Notes: a model not told the origin generated them from the sequence alone. A stretch of 64,000 bases of DNA from Pseudomonas sp. GCEP-101 (GCF_025133575.1 NZ_CP104011.1:5464965-5528964), one strand, 5' to 3'. Shown: positions 43,277 to 52,321, counted from the stretch's first letter. A program made the numbers and translations.

Positions 43277-45241
43277 CTACGCCGGCTGCGCCGCCAATGG
43301 GGCGCGGTGTTCCACGAGCCTCTCGTCATAGCGCAACAGGCGCCCGGCGTTGGTCAGCACCAGCAGCGTGCTGAGGTTGTGCAACAGCGCCGCGATCATT
43401 GCCCCCGCCGCGCCCAGCAGGCCGAACGCTGCGGCGACGACGATAGCCAGGGTCCAGCCCAGGCCGATCAGCACGTTCACCTGGAGCGTACGGCGGCACT
43501 GGCGGCTGAGGCGGATGCAGGTGCCCAGGCGCCGCAGGTCGCCGTTGATCAGCACGATATCCGCCGCCGCCAGGGCGATGTCGGCACCGCCGGCGCCCAT
43601 CGCCACCCCCACGACACCGGCCTTGAGCGCCAGCGAATCGTTGATGCCATCCCCTACGACCAGGGGACGGAAACCGGCCTCAAGCTCCTCGTTGACCTGG
43701 CGCATCTTGTCTTCGGGCAGCGCCTCGGCCACCACCCGCGTGATGCCGACCTGCGCCGCAATGGCGTCGGCCACCCGGCGGCGGTCGCCGGTCAGCAGCA
43801 ACTGCCGCTGCAGGCCGAGTTCGCGCAATTGCTGCATGGCCTCGGCGGACTCCGCACGCACGTTGTCGGCCAGCAGCAGCCAGGCGAGAAACTGTCCGTT
43901 CAGCGCCAGGCCGGCAATCGGGCCATCGTGCTCGGGGACCGCAGGCACATTCAGACCGAGCTGGCGGAACAGCTCCGGACGCCCCAGCGCTGCCTCGCCG
44001 GCAGCCGTGCGGGCCACCACGCCGAACCCCTGGCGCTCATGGATATCCTCCAGTGGCAGGTGCTGGTCGTGCGCCACCAGCGCCGACAGTGCGCGGCTGA
44101 CCGGGTGGCTGCTGGCAGCGCCCAGGCTGGCGGCAAGCGTCAGGATGTCGGCCCGCGAAGTAGCCTGCGCGGTGTCGATCACGCTGTGCAGGCGCAGGTC
44201 GCCGTAGGTCAGCGTGCCGGTCTTGTCGATCACCAGCGACGACAGGTCGGCCAATTCCTCTAGGAAGGCGGAACCGCGGATCAGGATGCCATGCCGGGCG
44301 GCGACGGCAATGCCCGCCACTGCCGTCGCCGGCGCGGACAGCACCAGGGCGCACGGGCAGGCGGCCACCAGCACGGCGAGCATGGCCTGGGCATCGCTGG
44401 TCACGAACCAGGTCACCGCGGCGATCAGCAGCACCAGCAGCAGGTAACGGCCGGCGTGGCGTTCGAGCAGACGGGTGATCGGCGGCTTGGCCTGCTCGGC
44501 CCGCTGCATCAGCGCAATCACTTTGCCCAGGGTGGAGTCGTCGCCGACACGGGTGATCTCCACCCGCAGCAGGCCGTCCAGGTTGATCGAGCCACCATGG
44601 ATATCCATGCCGGGAGACACTTCCCGCGGCACCGCCTCGCCCGTGATGGGCGCGGTGTCGAGGCTCGCCTGCCCCTCGAGGACGCGGCCGTCGGCTGGCA
44701 CGCGGTCGCCCGCGCGGACCTCGACCTGGTCACCCGGCTTGAGGCTGGCGTTATCGACTTCGCGCACCTGGCCGCCGGCATCGATCAGCCGCGCCTGGCT
44801 GCGGGTCAACTGCCCGAGCGCCGCGATGGCCTCCTGCGAGCCCAGCACACTGCGCTCCTCGAGGATGTGGCCGAAGATCATGATGATCGGCAGCAGCGCC
44901 GCGGTAGCCAGGTCGCCGGTGGCCCAGGCGCCCAGCATGGCCAGGCCGATGAGCTGGTCGGTGAGGCCGTGCAGGCTGGGTTTCATCAGGCTGTACCAGG
45001 CCGAGCGCAAGACTGGGATGGCCACCAGCAGCGAGGCGATGCCCAGCAGCAACTGGCTCACGCCCTCCTGCGTCGGCACCAGCCAGCGCCAGACCAGCCC
45101 GAGGCTCAGGAGCCCCAGGGCCAGCATCGCCAGGCTCAACTGGCGTGCGGCCGTGCGTCGCTCGGCCTGCGTCAGCAAGCCGGAGGTCAGGTGCGCATGG
45201 CCGTGGTGATGATGGTCGCCATGGCTGTGATGAGTACTCAT
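43277..45241 (-). CDS. P1B-type heavy-metal ATPase with His-rich N-terminus, no HMA domain
   Basis: The 654-residue ATPase begins MSTHHSHGDHHHHGHAH, a histidine-rich tail in place of an HMA metal-binding domain. It has the membrane metal motif CPC (295-297), the phosphorylation site DKTGT (D339), the HP motif in SSHPVSRAL and the hinge GDGINDSLALKAG. The last helix carries H621 in LLHNLSTLLVLTNAG, where Zn/Cd ATPases such as ZntA have an Asp. The exported metal therefore cannot be assigned; zinc, cobalt, nickel or iron are possible. GGGAG lies 9 bases upstream. It is the last gene of an operon with three SPFH-protein genes. Confidence 0.9.
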   Translation of the reverse strand: MSTHHSHGDHHHHGHAHLTSGLLTQAERRTAARQLSLAMLALGLLSLGLVWRWLVPTQEGVSQLLLGIASLLVAIPVLRSAWYSLMKPSLHGLTDQLIGLAMLGAWATGDLATAALLPIIMIFGHILEERSVLGSQEAIAALGQLTRSQARLIDAGGQVREVDNASLKPGDQVEVRAGDRVPADGRVLEGQASLDTAPITGEAVPREVSPGMDIHGGSINLDGLLRVEITRVGDDSTLGKVIALMQRAEQAKPPITRLLERHAGRYLLLVLLIAAVTWFVTSDAQAMLAVLVAACPCALVLSAPATAVAGIAVAARHGILIRGSAFLEELADLSSLVIDKTGTLTYGDLRLHSVIDTAQATSRADILTLAASLGAASSHPVSRALSALVAHDQHLPLEDIHERQGFGVVARTAAGEAALGRPELFRQLGLNVPAVPEHDGPIAGLALNGQFLAWLLLADNVRAESAEAMQQLRELGLQRQLLLTGDRRRVADAIAAQVGITRVVAEALPEDKMRQVNEELEAGFRPLVVGDGINDSLALKAGVVGVAMGAGGADIALAAADIVLINGDLRRLGTCIRLSRQCRRTLQVNVLIGLGWTLAIVVAAAFGLLGAAGAMIAALLHNLSTLLVLTNAGRLLRYDERLVEHRAPLAAQPA

Positions 45242-45296
45242 CGCGAGCAGCTCCCGCTGTGAAGGTGGGTCGAAACAGGTCGGCAGGATGCGCGGG

Positions 45297-46337
45297 TCAT
45301 GGCGTGGGCCCCGGCAGGATCATGCGCCCGGCGTCTTCCTTGTCGACGGTGGTGACCGAGCCCGCGCGGGCAAGGATCGCCGGCACCCGCTCCCGGTAGA
45401 GGCGCAGCAACAGCTGCGGGTCCTGCTGCTGCGTCAGGCCGACGATGGTGGCGGTCTCGGCCTGGGCGCGGGACAGCCGTTCGCTCGCCTGCGCCTGCGC
45501 CACCTGCACCGTGCGATCGGCCGCCTGGGTGGCCTGCTGCATCTGCCGCGCAGCCTCGTTACGGGCCTTCGCCACGGCCTGCTCCGCCTGCTGGCTGGCG
45601 GTGAGCACCGCGTTGAAGGCGCTGACCGCGGACAGGGGCAAGGACGACTGCACATCGACCCGCACGACCTCGATGCCGAGGCTGACCCCGGACGAGCGCA
45701 GGCGCGCCAGGCTGGCATTGATGCCCTGCTGCAGGTCGCCACGCAGTTGCTCGCGGTGCGCGGCCAGCTGCGCGTCACCGCCGACCAGTTCGGGACGCGC
45801 GACGAGAATGGCGTCCATGTCGCGCGACGCGCAGATCTGCACGGCGTTGCGCTCCACCAGGCGGTCCAGGGCAGGCTCCACGTGCTGGCCCTGGCGGGTG
45901 AAGGCGTAGGGGTCGTTCACCGTGTAGAACACCCGCACATCCAGTTGCACGGCGCCCGAATCGCCGGTCAGCAGATAGCCCGAGCCCGCCGTCGCATCGC
46001 TGGCCAGCGAGCCGTCGCGGTCAGACTTCTGCGCAAGATCCGAGCGCAGCAGCAGTTCCACCCGGCGTTCGGTCACCCGCCCCGCCGAGGGCAGCATGAC
46101 CACCTGCTCGAACGGCTGCGGCCAGGCGAGCAACAGGCCGGCATTCTGGATACGCTGCTCCGCGCCCAGTCGCAGCACGACCGCGCGGCTTTCAGGCCCC
46201 ACCTGACGCACATTGCCGAACAGCCAGCCGACCGCCGCCAGCAGCGTCACGGCGTACAGCGCGAGGAAGCCGATGCGTCCGGCCTGCAGCCAGGGGCCAT
46301 CCGGCTGCCGGCTCGACCGCTGATCAGTGCTGCTCAT
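45297..46337 (-). CDS. SPFH/band-7 membrane protein (HflC-like)
   Basis: From the ATG at 46337 (GGAG six bases upstream) the protein has 346 residues. It has a single N-terminal membrane helix (IGFLALYAVTLLAAVGWLFGNV), then a band-7 domain (VGPESRAVVLRLG, LLLAWPQPFEQVV, VQLDVRVFYTVNDPYAF) and a long alanine/glutamine-rich coiled coil (about 240-310). In HflKC such proteins cage the FtsH protease in the periplasm-facing membrane leaflet. It overlaps the preceding gene by 14 bases. It is not the housekeeping hflC, which normally sits with hflX and hfq. Confidence 0.87.
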   Translation of the reverse strand: MSSTDQRSSRQPDGPWLQAGRIGFLALYAVTLLAAVGWLFGNVRQVGPESRAVVLRLGAEQRIQNAGLLLAWPQPFEQVVMLPSAGRVTERRVELLLRSDLAQKSDRDGSLASDATAGSGYLLTGDSGAVQLDVRVFYTVNDPYAFTRQGQHVEPALDRLVERNAVQICASRDMDAILVARPELVGGDAQLAAHREQLRGDLQQGINASLARLRSSGVSLGIEVVRVDVQSSLPLSAVSAFNAVLTASQQAEQAVAKARNEAARQMQQATQAADRTVQVAQAQASERLSRAQAETATIVGLTQQQDPQLLLRLYRERVPAILARAGSVTTVDKEDAGRMILPGPTP

Positions 46338-47376
46338 GGGCTGCTCCGGCAGGCAGCGCTGGGCCATCGACGAGGGCCCGGAACGGTGCCGCATCGGTCC
46401 GCAGCACCAGACGGGTGCCGGGGTTGATCACCGAACTCAGGGTGTCGAGCGAGCGCAGCAAGGTGTAGAGCTCGGGGGCACCGGCATAGGCCTTGCCATA
46501 GATCTCCGCCGCCTGGACCTGGGACTGGGCCTGGATCTGCGCCGCCTTGACGTTGGCGTCGGCCTCCAGAATCCTCGCGTCGCGCTCGGCAGCCGACTGG
46601 ATCTCGGCAGCCTTGCGCTTGCCTTCGGCGGTGCGTTCGGTGGCGATGGTCTCGCGTTCGGCCCGCATGCGGTCGACGGTGGCGTCGAGGGTGACCTTGG
46701 GCAGGGTGAGGCGCTCGATTCCCACCTGCACCACGCGCACCCCGTAGGTGTTGATCAGCTGCTTCTCGATCTGTTCGCGCAGGCGCTGCTCGAAGGCATC
46801 GATCCGCACCCGGCTGGCATCGACGTTGACCAGGTCCGCCAGTTCGAATCCACTGGCGGTGGTTTCCAGCGCCGACCCCACCAGGGTCCGGATCTGGCGG
46901 GCGGCCTCGTCGGGCTGGTTCTGGACGGCGCGCATGAACAACTGGATGCTCGGCGCGTCCGGCGCCACCTGCCAGGCGATGTAGGCCTGCACGATGATCC
47001 GCAGGCCATCGCGCGTGCCCACATCCTGCAGGCCGCTGGACGTCGTGCGCAGGCGCAGGTCGACCGGCACCGCGGTCTCGAACGGCACCGGCCAGCGCCA
47101 GGCCAGCCCGGGCTCGATCAGCACGCGGGAAGGATTGCCGAAACGCGTGATCACCGTGGCTTCGCCAACGCGGACCTGGACGAAGCACGCCGTCGCGGCC
47201 ATCACCAGGACGAGCAGCAGCGCCACGCCAAGACGCACCCAGACCGGGCGCGCCTGCTCATGGGCGCCACCCTGTTCGTGGTGGTCGTGGTCGTGGTCGT
47301 GGTCGTGGTGGTCATGACCGTGGTGGTCGTGGTCATGATCGTGATGGTCATGGCCGTGCGAGGTATGGGAACTCAA
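46324..47376 (-). CDS. SPFH/band-7 membrane protein (HflK-like) with very His-rich N-terminus
   Basis: The 350-residue protein opens with about 40 residues that are mostly His, Asp and Gly (SHGHDHHDHDHDHHGHDHHD and more), a probable cytoplasmic metal-binding tail. A membrane helix (VRLGVALLLVLVMAATACFV) follows, then a band-7 domain (VGEATVITRFGNPSRVLIEPGL, VDLRLRTTSSGLQDVGTRDG, YGVRVVQVGIERLTLP) and an Ala/Glu-rich coiled coil (RTAEGKRKAAEIQSAAERD). The ATG overlaps the upstream gene stop as ATGA. HflK/HflC-type pairing with the next gene product is expected, with a metal-linked role suggested by the tail and the ATPase gene. Confidence 0.87.
   Translation of the reverse strand: MSSHTSHGHDHHDHDHDHHGHDHHDHDHDHDHHEQGGAHEQARPVWVRLGVALLLVLVMAATACFVQVRVGEATVITRFGNPSRVLIEPGLAWRWPVPFETAVPVDLRLRTTSSGLQDVGTRDGLRIIVQAYIAWQVAPDAPSIQLFMRAVQNQPDEAARQIRTLVGSALETTASGFELADLVNVDASRVRIDAFEQRLREQIEKQLINTYGVRVVQVGIERLTLPKVTLDATVDRMRAERETIATERTAEGKRKAAEIQSAAERDARILEADANVKAAQIQAQSQVQAAEIYGKAYAGAPELYTLLRSLDTLSSVINPGTRLVLRTDAAPFRALVDGPALPAGAAHEQH
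47278..47358. repeat. GTGGTC hexanucleotide repeat encoding the His/Asp tail
   Basis: On the plus strand GTGGTCGTGGTCGTGGTC-type units, with GTGGTG, GTCATG and GATGGTC variants, run for about 80 bases. They encode alternating His-Asp/His-His on the minus strand. Copy-number changes would keep the frame but vary the length of the metal-binding tail. Confidence 0.75.
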
Positions 47377-49352
47377 TGGTTACGCTCCTGCGGGCGTCCC
47401 GCTGCGGGATTGGACGGCGTAGGGTCGACCGGCGCGGTGTAGCTGCGCAGGTCCAGGGTCGGGGCCTGGCTGGCCGCCAGGCGGTGATCGATGATCAGAC
47501 TGTTCGCCCCCGCCAGCCCCTGGGACAAGCGGCCCAGGTACTGTTCGAGGATGAACGCCTGGCCTGCGTGCTGCCACGCCGTGCGCTCGGCATCGAAGCG
47601 CAGGGCGGCGGTGCTGGCGGCGGTTGCGGTTTCATGGGCGCCGGCCGTGGCCTTGTCGGTCAGCGACGTGGCGGTCAGGCGGGCCTGGTCGAGCTGCTGC
47701 GCGGCCAGCCCGCGATCACGGGCAATCAGCGCCTGGGCGGTGATCTGCGCGGCCTGCACGGCGTGGTAGGCATTCGCCGCACCGGCCGGCGGATGGATGG
47801 CCTCCACGGAGGTGGCCAGCAGCTCCACGCCACTGTCCATGCGGTCCAGGTCAGCCTGCACCGCGCGGCCGATGTCGCGGCCAAGCGCTTCCCGCTCTGC
47901 GCCGAGCAGGCCATCCAGCGAACGGCCGGCGAAATCGTGGACGAGCACGCGGTTGGCGACGCTGCGCAGCAATTGCGCCACGTCGGCGCTGTGGTAGGTC
48001 GCCGCCAGCGCCGCCGCGTCGCTCAGGCCGATGCGGTAGATGAAGCGCACGTCCATGTTGACGATCTGGAAGCCCTGGCGACCGCCGTCGGTGCCGGCGA
48101 TGACCTGGGAATTCTCGCTCAGGTGGGTGGCATCCCACAGGCGATTGGCGGACGCCGGCGCGGCGCCTTCGGCCGGGGCCAGCGGCTCCGCCACGCCCTC
48201 GCCCGAGGTCGCCAGTTCGTGGACGACACTGTTGTCCACGCTCAGCACCTTGCCCAACGGCCATGGCAGGCCGACGTGCAGGCCCGGCTGATAGACCGCC
48301 ACCGGCTTGCCGAAGCGCTCGTACACACCGCGATTGCCCATGGGCACCTCGACGATGCCCGTGAGCAGCCAACCGACCAGCGCCACCAGCGCCAGCACCG
48401 GCAGAAACGCCCGGCGCATGAACGCGAAGGCCCATACCTGGCGCAGGTCGATGCCCAGTCGCTCGTGCAGTTCACTCTGCAGCATCGCCAACGGCCGGGG
48501 CGGCCATTGCAGGAGATCGCCCACCAGGCTGCGCGCCACCAGCGCCGGCTCCTCGCGCGGGCGCGAGGGGCGGAACATCGCCAGGACCGCCCGCGACAGC
48601 AGTTCGATGGCCGCCACCGCAGGCAGCACCCCGATCAACACCGCCATGCGCGCGGGCCACAGCCGCTCGCCATCGACGCACGCCAGGCAGACGATGGTCA
48701 GCACCTGCACGGCGATGACCAACCTCAGCATGGCCGCCAGTGCGCCGGCCTCGGGCCAGGTCGTCGTGCTTTCCGCGCTCAGGTGGCGCTCGACCACGAC
48801 CAGGCCGAACGCCAATACCGCCAGCACGCCAATCGCAACCCAGGTCACCTGGCCTGCCGCCTGCGGCAACGGCAGGTCGAGGCGCCAGGCGCTCCTGACC
48901 ATGAGCAGCGCCAGGCCCGCCAGACCGATCAGCCAGGGCGTCTCGGCGCCAAGGCCGTGCAGGTGCCGCCGGCAGGCCCCGGCGATCTGCGCGAACCAGC
49001 GCTCGACCACGCTGAGCGACTCGGGGTCGACCGTTTCGCTGGCGGCACGGCGCCAGAAGAACAGCGGCGTGGGCTCCTGCCCCATCGCCGCCACGCGCCA
49101 GCTTGCCACCTGCCAGGCGGACTGTGCCGTGGCGGCCAGCAGGAGCAGTGCGGCAGCGTTGACGGCCAGCAGAACGAGCCAATGGGAATCGGGGCTGAAC
49201 ACCCCGACCAGCCCCTGGACCACCGCGAACAGGATCACGATGGCCATCGCCAGGTAGCTGATCAGGACCAGCCGGCGCGTGTGGATCCTGGCGCGCTGGA
49301 AACGCGGCAACCCATCCAGGTCGGGAGCCTCGGTGTCTAGATCGACTCGCAT
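47373..49352 (-). CDS. Polytopic SPFH/band-7 protein (large HflK-like)
   Basis: From the ATG at 49352 (GGAG five bases upstream) the protein has 659 residues. The first half holds about six to seven membrane helices (LVLISYLAMAIVILFAVVQGLVGVF, WLVLLAVNAAALLLLAATAQ, PWLIGLAGLALLMV and others). A further helix (FLPVLALVALVGWLLTGIV) leads into a band-7 domain (VPMGNRGVYERFGKPVAVYQPGLHVGLPWPLGKV), then an HflK-like coiled coil (ALIARDRGLAAQQLDQARL). Usual HflK has one helix, so the polytopic N-terminus is unusual. It is the first gene of the SPFH/metal-ATPase operon. Function unknown. Confidence 0.85.
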   Translation of the reverse strand: MRVDLDTEAPDLDGLPRFQRARIHTRRLVLISYLAMAIVILFAVVQGLVGVFSPDSHWLVLLAVNAAALLLLAATAQSAWQVASWRVAAMGQEPTPLFFWRRAASETVDPESLSVVERWFAQIAGACRRHLHGLGAETPWLIGLAGLALLMVRSAWRLDLPLPQAAGQVTWVAIGVLAVLAFGLVVVERHLSAESTTTWPEAGALAAMLRLVIAVQVLTIVCLACVDGERLWPARMAVLIGVLPAVAAIELLSRAVLAMFRPSRPREEPALVARSLVGDLLQWPPRPLAMLQSELHERLGIDLRQVWAFAFMRRAFLPVLALVALVGWLLTGIVEVPMGNRGVYERFGKPVAVYQPGLHVGLPWPLGKVLSVDNSVVHELATSGEGVAEPLAPAEGAAPASANRLWDATHLSENSQVIAGTDGGRQGFQIVNMDVRFIYRIGLSDAAALAATYHSADVAQLLRSVANRVLVHDFAGRSLDGLLGAEREALGRDIGRAVQADLDRMDSGVELLATSVEAIHPPAGAANAYHAVQAAQITAQALIARDRGLAAQQLDQARLTATSLTDKATAGAHETATAASTAALRFDAERTAWQHAGQAFILEQYLGRLSQGLAGANSLIIDHRLAASQAPTLDLRSYTAPVDPTPSNPAAGRPQERNH

Positions 49353-49707
49353 GAACACTCCGGGAAGCACCCGCCGTCGCGCGTCGTCACTCGACGGACG
49401 GCGGGTATCAGACATAAACCGCAGTAACGTTATAACAACGGATGTAAAAAATCTGTCTGCAACGATTCAGCACACGGGGCCGCCCCGACCGAGCAGCCCA
49501 GGGTATGTGTTGCGGGCAGTCGAGCGATCAGGCCGCTGGCGAACGGTCGGCCGGAGGGAGCGCTCCCTGCATAGCGGGCGTCATGGGCTGGATGCCCCGG
49601 GGTTTTCTTGCCTGACTACCGAGAGGATGCGCGGGGCCCATGCCGGGCCCCCATTGAATTCAGCACGGGGACAACCGCCGCAGGCAGGCGGCCGTCCCCT
49701 CCCCGCC
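49353..49707. other. Promoter region of the SPFH/ATPase operon
   Basis: A 355-base gap. Near 49425-49462 there is an AT-rich stretch with GTAACGTTATAACAACG on the plus strand; read leftward this gives TATAAC as a possible -10 element, about 70 bases before the first operon gene. The right part (49470-49707) shows no gene. Confidence 0.35.
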
Positions 49708-50802
49708 TTACGGCTTGATGGCGACCTTCAGTACCCCGTCGCGCTGGTGGGCGAACAGGTCGTAGGCCTCGACGATGTTGTCCAGCGCATAGTGGTGCGT
49801 GACCAGCGAGCCGAAGTCGGCGCGGTTCGACTCGATGATGCTCATCAGCCGGCGCATGCGCTCCTTGCCGCCGGGGCAGAGTGCCGTGTTGATCTTGTGA
49901 TCGCCCAGGCCGGCGGCGAAGGCGGCCAGCGGTATCTTCACGTCGCTGGAGTACACGCCCAGGCTCGACAGCGTGCCGCCGGGCTTGAGCACCTTCATCG
50001 CCTGCTCGAAGGTAATCGGCAGGCCCAGGCATTCGATGGACGAATCGGCGCCACGGCCGCCGGTGAGCTTCATCACCGCCTCCACCACGTCGCACTGGGT
50101 GAAGTCCAGCGTGACGTCGGCGCCCATGCTGCGGGAGATGTCCAGCCGGTGCGCGTTGCCATCCACCGCGATGATGGTCGAAGCGCCCAGCAGGCGGGCG
50201 CCGGCGGTGGCGCACAGGCCGATGGGGCCCTGGGCGAAGACGACCACGGTGTCGCCGATGCGGATGTTGGCGTTCTCCGCGCCCTTGAAGCCGGTGGACA
50301 TGATGTCCGGGCACATCAGCACCTGCTCGTCGGTCAGGCTGTCGGGAATCGGCGCGAGGTTGCCCTCGGCATCCGGCACCAGCACGTACTCGGCCTGGGT
50401 ACCGTCGATCAGGTTGCCGAAGCGCCAGCCGGCGGTGGCCTTGTAGCCATGGCAGGCGCAGCGGCCGCTCTCGATCAGGTAGCTGCCATCCTGGGACGGC
50501 ACGCCATCCTGCGCGGCGTAGGAGTTGAAGTTCGGGCAGATCGCCCCGGCGATCACCCGCTGGCCTTCGCGGTAGCCCTTCACGGCGCTGCCGAGCTTCT
50601 CGATCACGCCGACCGGTTCGTGGCCGACGGTCAGCCCCTTGGCCACCGGGTACTCGCCCTTGAGGATGTGCACGTCGGTGCCGCAGATGGTGGTGGTGGT
50701 GATGCGGATCAGCGCGTCGTTGGGGCCGATTTCCGGGATGGGTTTGTCCGTCAGTTCGATGCGGCCCGGTTCCACGAAGATCGCCGCTTTCATCATTGCC
50801 AT
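49708..50802 (-). CDS. Zinc-dependent alcohol dehydrogenase (MDR family)
   Basis: The 364-residue protein has the MDR catalytic zinc site: Cys in TICGTDVHILKG, the HE pair in LTVGHEPVGVIEKLG, and an Asp/Glu later (MCPDIMSTGFKGAE). The NAD(P) Rossmann motif is VVVFAQGPIGLCATAGARLLGA. The usual four-cysteine structural zinc lobe is not intact (ICPNFNSYAAQDG ... RCACHGY), as in bacterial secondary alcohol dehydrogenases of the isopropanol/2-butanol type. AGGAG lies eight bases before the ATG at 50802. It is monocistronic. A secondary alcohol is a plausible substrate. Confidence 0.9.
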   Translation of the reverse strand: MAMMKAAIFVEPGRIELTDKPIPEIGPNDALIRITTTTICGTDVHILKGEYPVAKGLTVGHEPVGVIEKLGSAVKGYREGQRVIAGAICPNFNSYAAQDGVPSQDGSYLIESGRCACHGYKATAGWRFGNLIDGTQAEYVLVPDAEGNLAPIPDSLTDEQVLMCPDIMSTGFKGAENANIRIGDTVVVFAQGPIGLCATAGARLLGASTIIAVDGNAHRLDISRSMGADVTLDFTQCDVVEAVMKLTGGRGADSSIECLGLPITFEQAMKVLKPGGTLSSLGVYSSDVKIPLAAFAAGLGDHKINTALCPGGKERMRRLMSIIESNRADFGSLVTHHYALDNIVEAYDLFAHQRDGVLKVAIKP

Positions 50803-51147
50803 CGTTCTTTCTCCTTGCTTGGGGTGCGCCATGGATGAACCTGGCCGGGGGCGGCACAGCTGACAGCGCGTGCTCGCCCCCGGGCCGATTCGATCCAGTG
50901 TGCTCGGCCGAGGCGAATGCCCGTTGATGCATATCAAGCGCCGGGAAACTCCGCATCGGCCTGCCGACCGCCTCTCACCGACGGCGGCGCCGCCGGGATG
51001 GCTGGCAGCCCGGTAGAGCATTGACCCCGATGGCGGGAAAACAAGGTACGTGCGTCGGGTGGTGCTGGAATCCTTCGCGCCCCCGCAGCGGTTACAATGG
51101 CGACCGCGTCGATCCGCCCGGATCGACAAGCCCGGAGCCCGCCGTAG
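50803..51147. other. Divergent region between alcohol dehydrogenase and acetyltransferase genes
   Basis: A 345-base gap containing GGTTACAATGGCG at about 51089, a possible -10 element (TACAAT) for the rightward gene about 50 bases before its start. A small dyad GTCGATCCGCCCGGATCGAC follows immediately (about 51108-51127). Nothing else is recognised; I see no gene. Confidence 0.35.
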
Positions 51148-51837
51148 ATGTTCACCCTTGCCACCCTCGACACGTCGCCCCCCGAATCCCTGAAGAGCCA
51201 GGTGCTGCAGATGGTGGTGGACTACTTCAGCGACGTCAGCCCGGTGCCCCTGACGCCGAGCAATCCGCTGTTCCAGTTGTACCAGTACGTGATCGGCTAC
51301 GAGGTGCACCTTTACCTGCAGGCCATGGACGGCGCCTCGCCGAGCGGCGCGCGGCTGATCCTCGCGCTGGACGATGAAGACCCGTCCCGCGTCCTGGGCT
51401 TCGCCCTCTACCTGCCCAGCGCGGATGACGCCGAGGCCTGCACCCTGGCCTACCTCGCCGTTCAGGCCAGCCACCGCCGCCAGGGCATCGCCCGCGCCCT
51501 GCTGCGCAGGATGACCGAGCACCGCCCCCACGCCGAGCTGGCCTGCGCCGCGGGCAAGGTGCCGGTGTTCGAGGCGCTGGGCTTCCGCGTGCTGGCGGCG
51601 CAGGGTCCGCACGTCCTGCTGAACACCCGCGACCACCGCTCCGATGGCCTGGTCGCGGTGCAGGACCTGGCGCCGATCTACCAGTCCAAGGAGGTGCGAC
51701 AGATCCACACCTACCTGGTCAAGCAGAACGGCAGCAAGGCCATGCGCGAGGCGGAGAAGAAGCGCGACCGCCTGCTCGACCAGATGACCTGGCAGGCCCA
51801 GGAGCTGGTGAAACAGCGCGTGCCGACGATTCACTGA
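51148..51837 (+). CDS. GNAT-family N-acetyltransferase
   Basis: The 229-residue protein has a central GNAT domain. The acetyl-CoA pyrophosphate loop is VQASHRRQGIARALLRRM (Q/RxxGxG/A) after the strand CTLAYLAV, and a terminal VFEALGFRVL motif follows. A 60-residue C-terminal extension is charged and helical (QIHTYLVKQNGSKAMREAEKKRDRLLDQM), possibly for oligomerisation. GGAG lies ten bases before the ATG. The acceptor is unknown, and neighbours give no hint. Confidence 0.85.
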   Translation: MFTLATLDTSPPESLKSQVLQMVVDYFSDVSPVPLTPSNPLFQLYQYVIGYEVHLYLQAMDGASPSGARLILALDDEDPSRVLGFALYLPSADDAEACTLAYLAVQASHRRQGIARALLRRMTEHRPHAELACAAGKVPVFEALGFRVLAAQGPHVLLNTRDHRSDGLVAVQDLAPIYQSKEVRQIHTYLVKQNGSKAMREAEKKRDRLLDQMTWQAQELVKQRVPTIH

Positions 51838-51976
51838 CCCACGCCGCTCGCTCCCTTCATCGCCACCCGCCCTGCCATCCATCCGCACCCTGCAAACGGG
51901 TTGAACGCTCCCGTGCCCGAGGCTTCCAAACTTCAGAGTTTCCAAGCTTCAAAGCCCAAGCACACTGGAGAACGAC

Positions 51977-52306
51977 ATGGCAGAGCAAAACCTGAGCGGC
52001 TTCGAACGAGCCACCTCGATCGCACTGGGCCTGGCGGCCATCGGCATGGGTATTCGCCGCGGCGGCATCAGCGGCTGGATGGGCGCGGCCGCCGGCGTAC
52101 TGGCCGCCAAGCGCGGGTTCACCGGGCACTGTGCGATGAAGGCGGCGATCACGCCGGCCGATCCCGAGGTGCTGTCCCAGCAGGACCACCCGGCCGCCGC
52201 TGCGGTGGCGCCGTCACCCGGCATCGCCGACGCGTCGGTTTCCGAGTCGCGCATCGACCACGCCCTGGAAGAGACGTTTCCCGCCAGCGATCCGATCTCG
52301 CCCTGA
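51977..52306 (+). CDS. DUF2892-type small membrane protein
   Basis: The 109-residue product has an N-terminal DUF2892/YgaP-like hydrophobic part (GFERATSIALGLAAIGMGIRRGGISGWMGAAAGVLAAKRGFTGHC), probably a helical hairpin in the inner membrane. A hydrophilic tail ends in ESRIDHALEETFPASDPISP, a short motif found at the end of many small stress proteins in proteobacteria. GGAG lies six bases before the ATG. The ligD gene follows after 15 bases, so the two are probably co-transcribed. Confidence 0.8.
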   Translation: MAEQNLSGFERATSIALGLAAIGMGIRRGGISGWMGAAAGVLAAKRGFTGHCAMKAAITPADPEVLSQQDHPAAAAVAPSPGIADASVSESRIDHALEETFPASDPISP

Positions 52307-52321
52307 TGCGGTCGCTCGCGG

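Noticed and set aside
47376..49340. Plus-strand open frame opposite the large SPFH gene
   Set aside because: Gln/Arg/His-rich translation without domains. The minus strand encodes membrane helices and a band-7 domain in a coupled operon.
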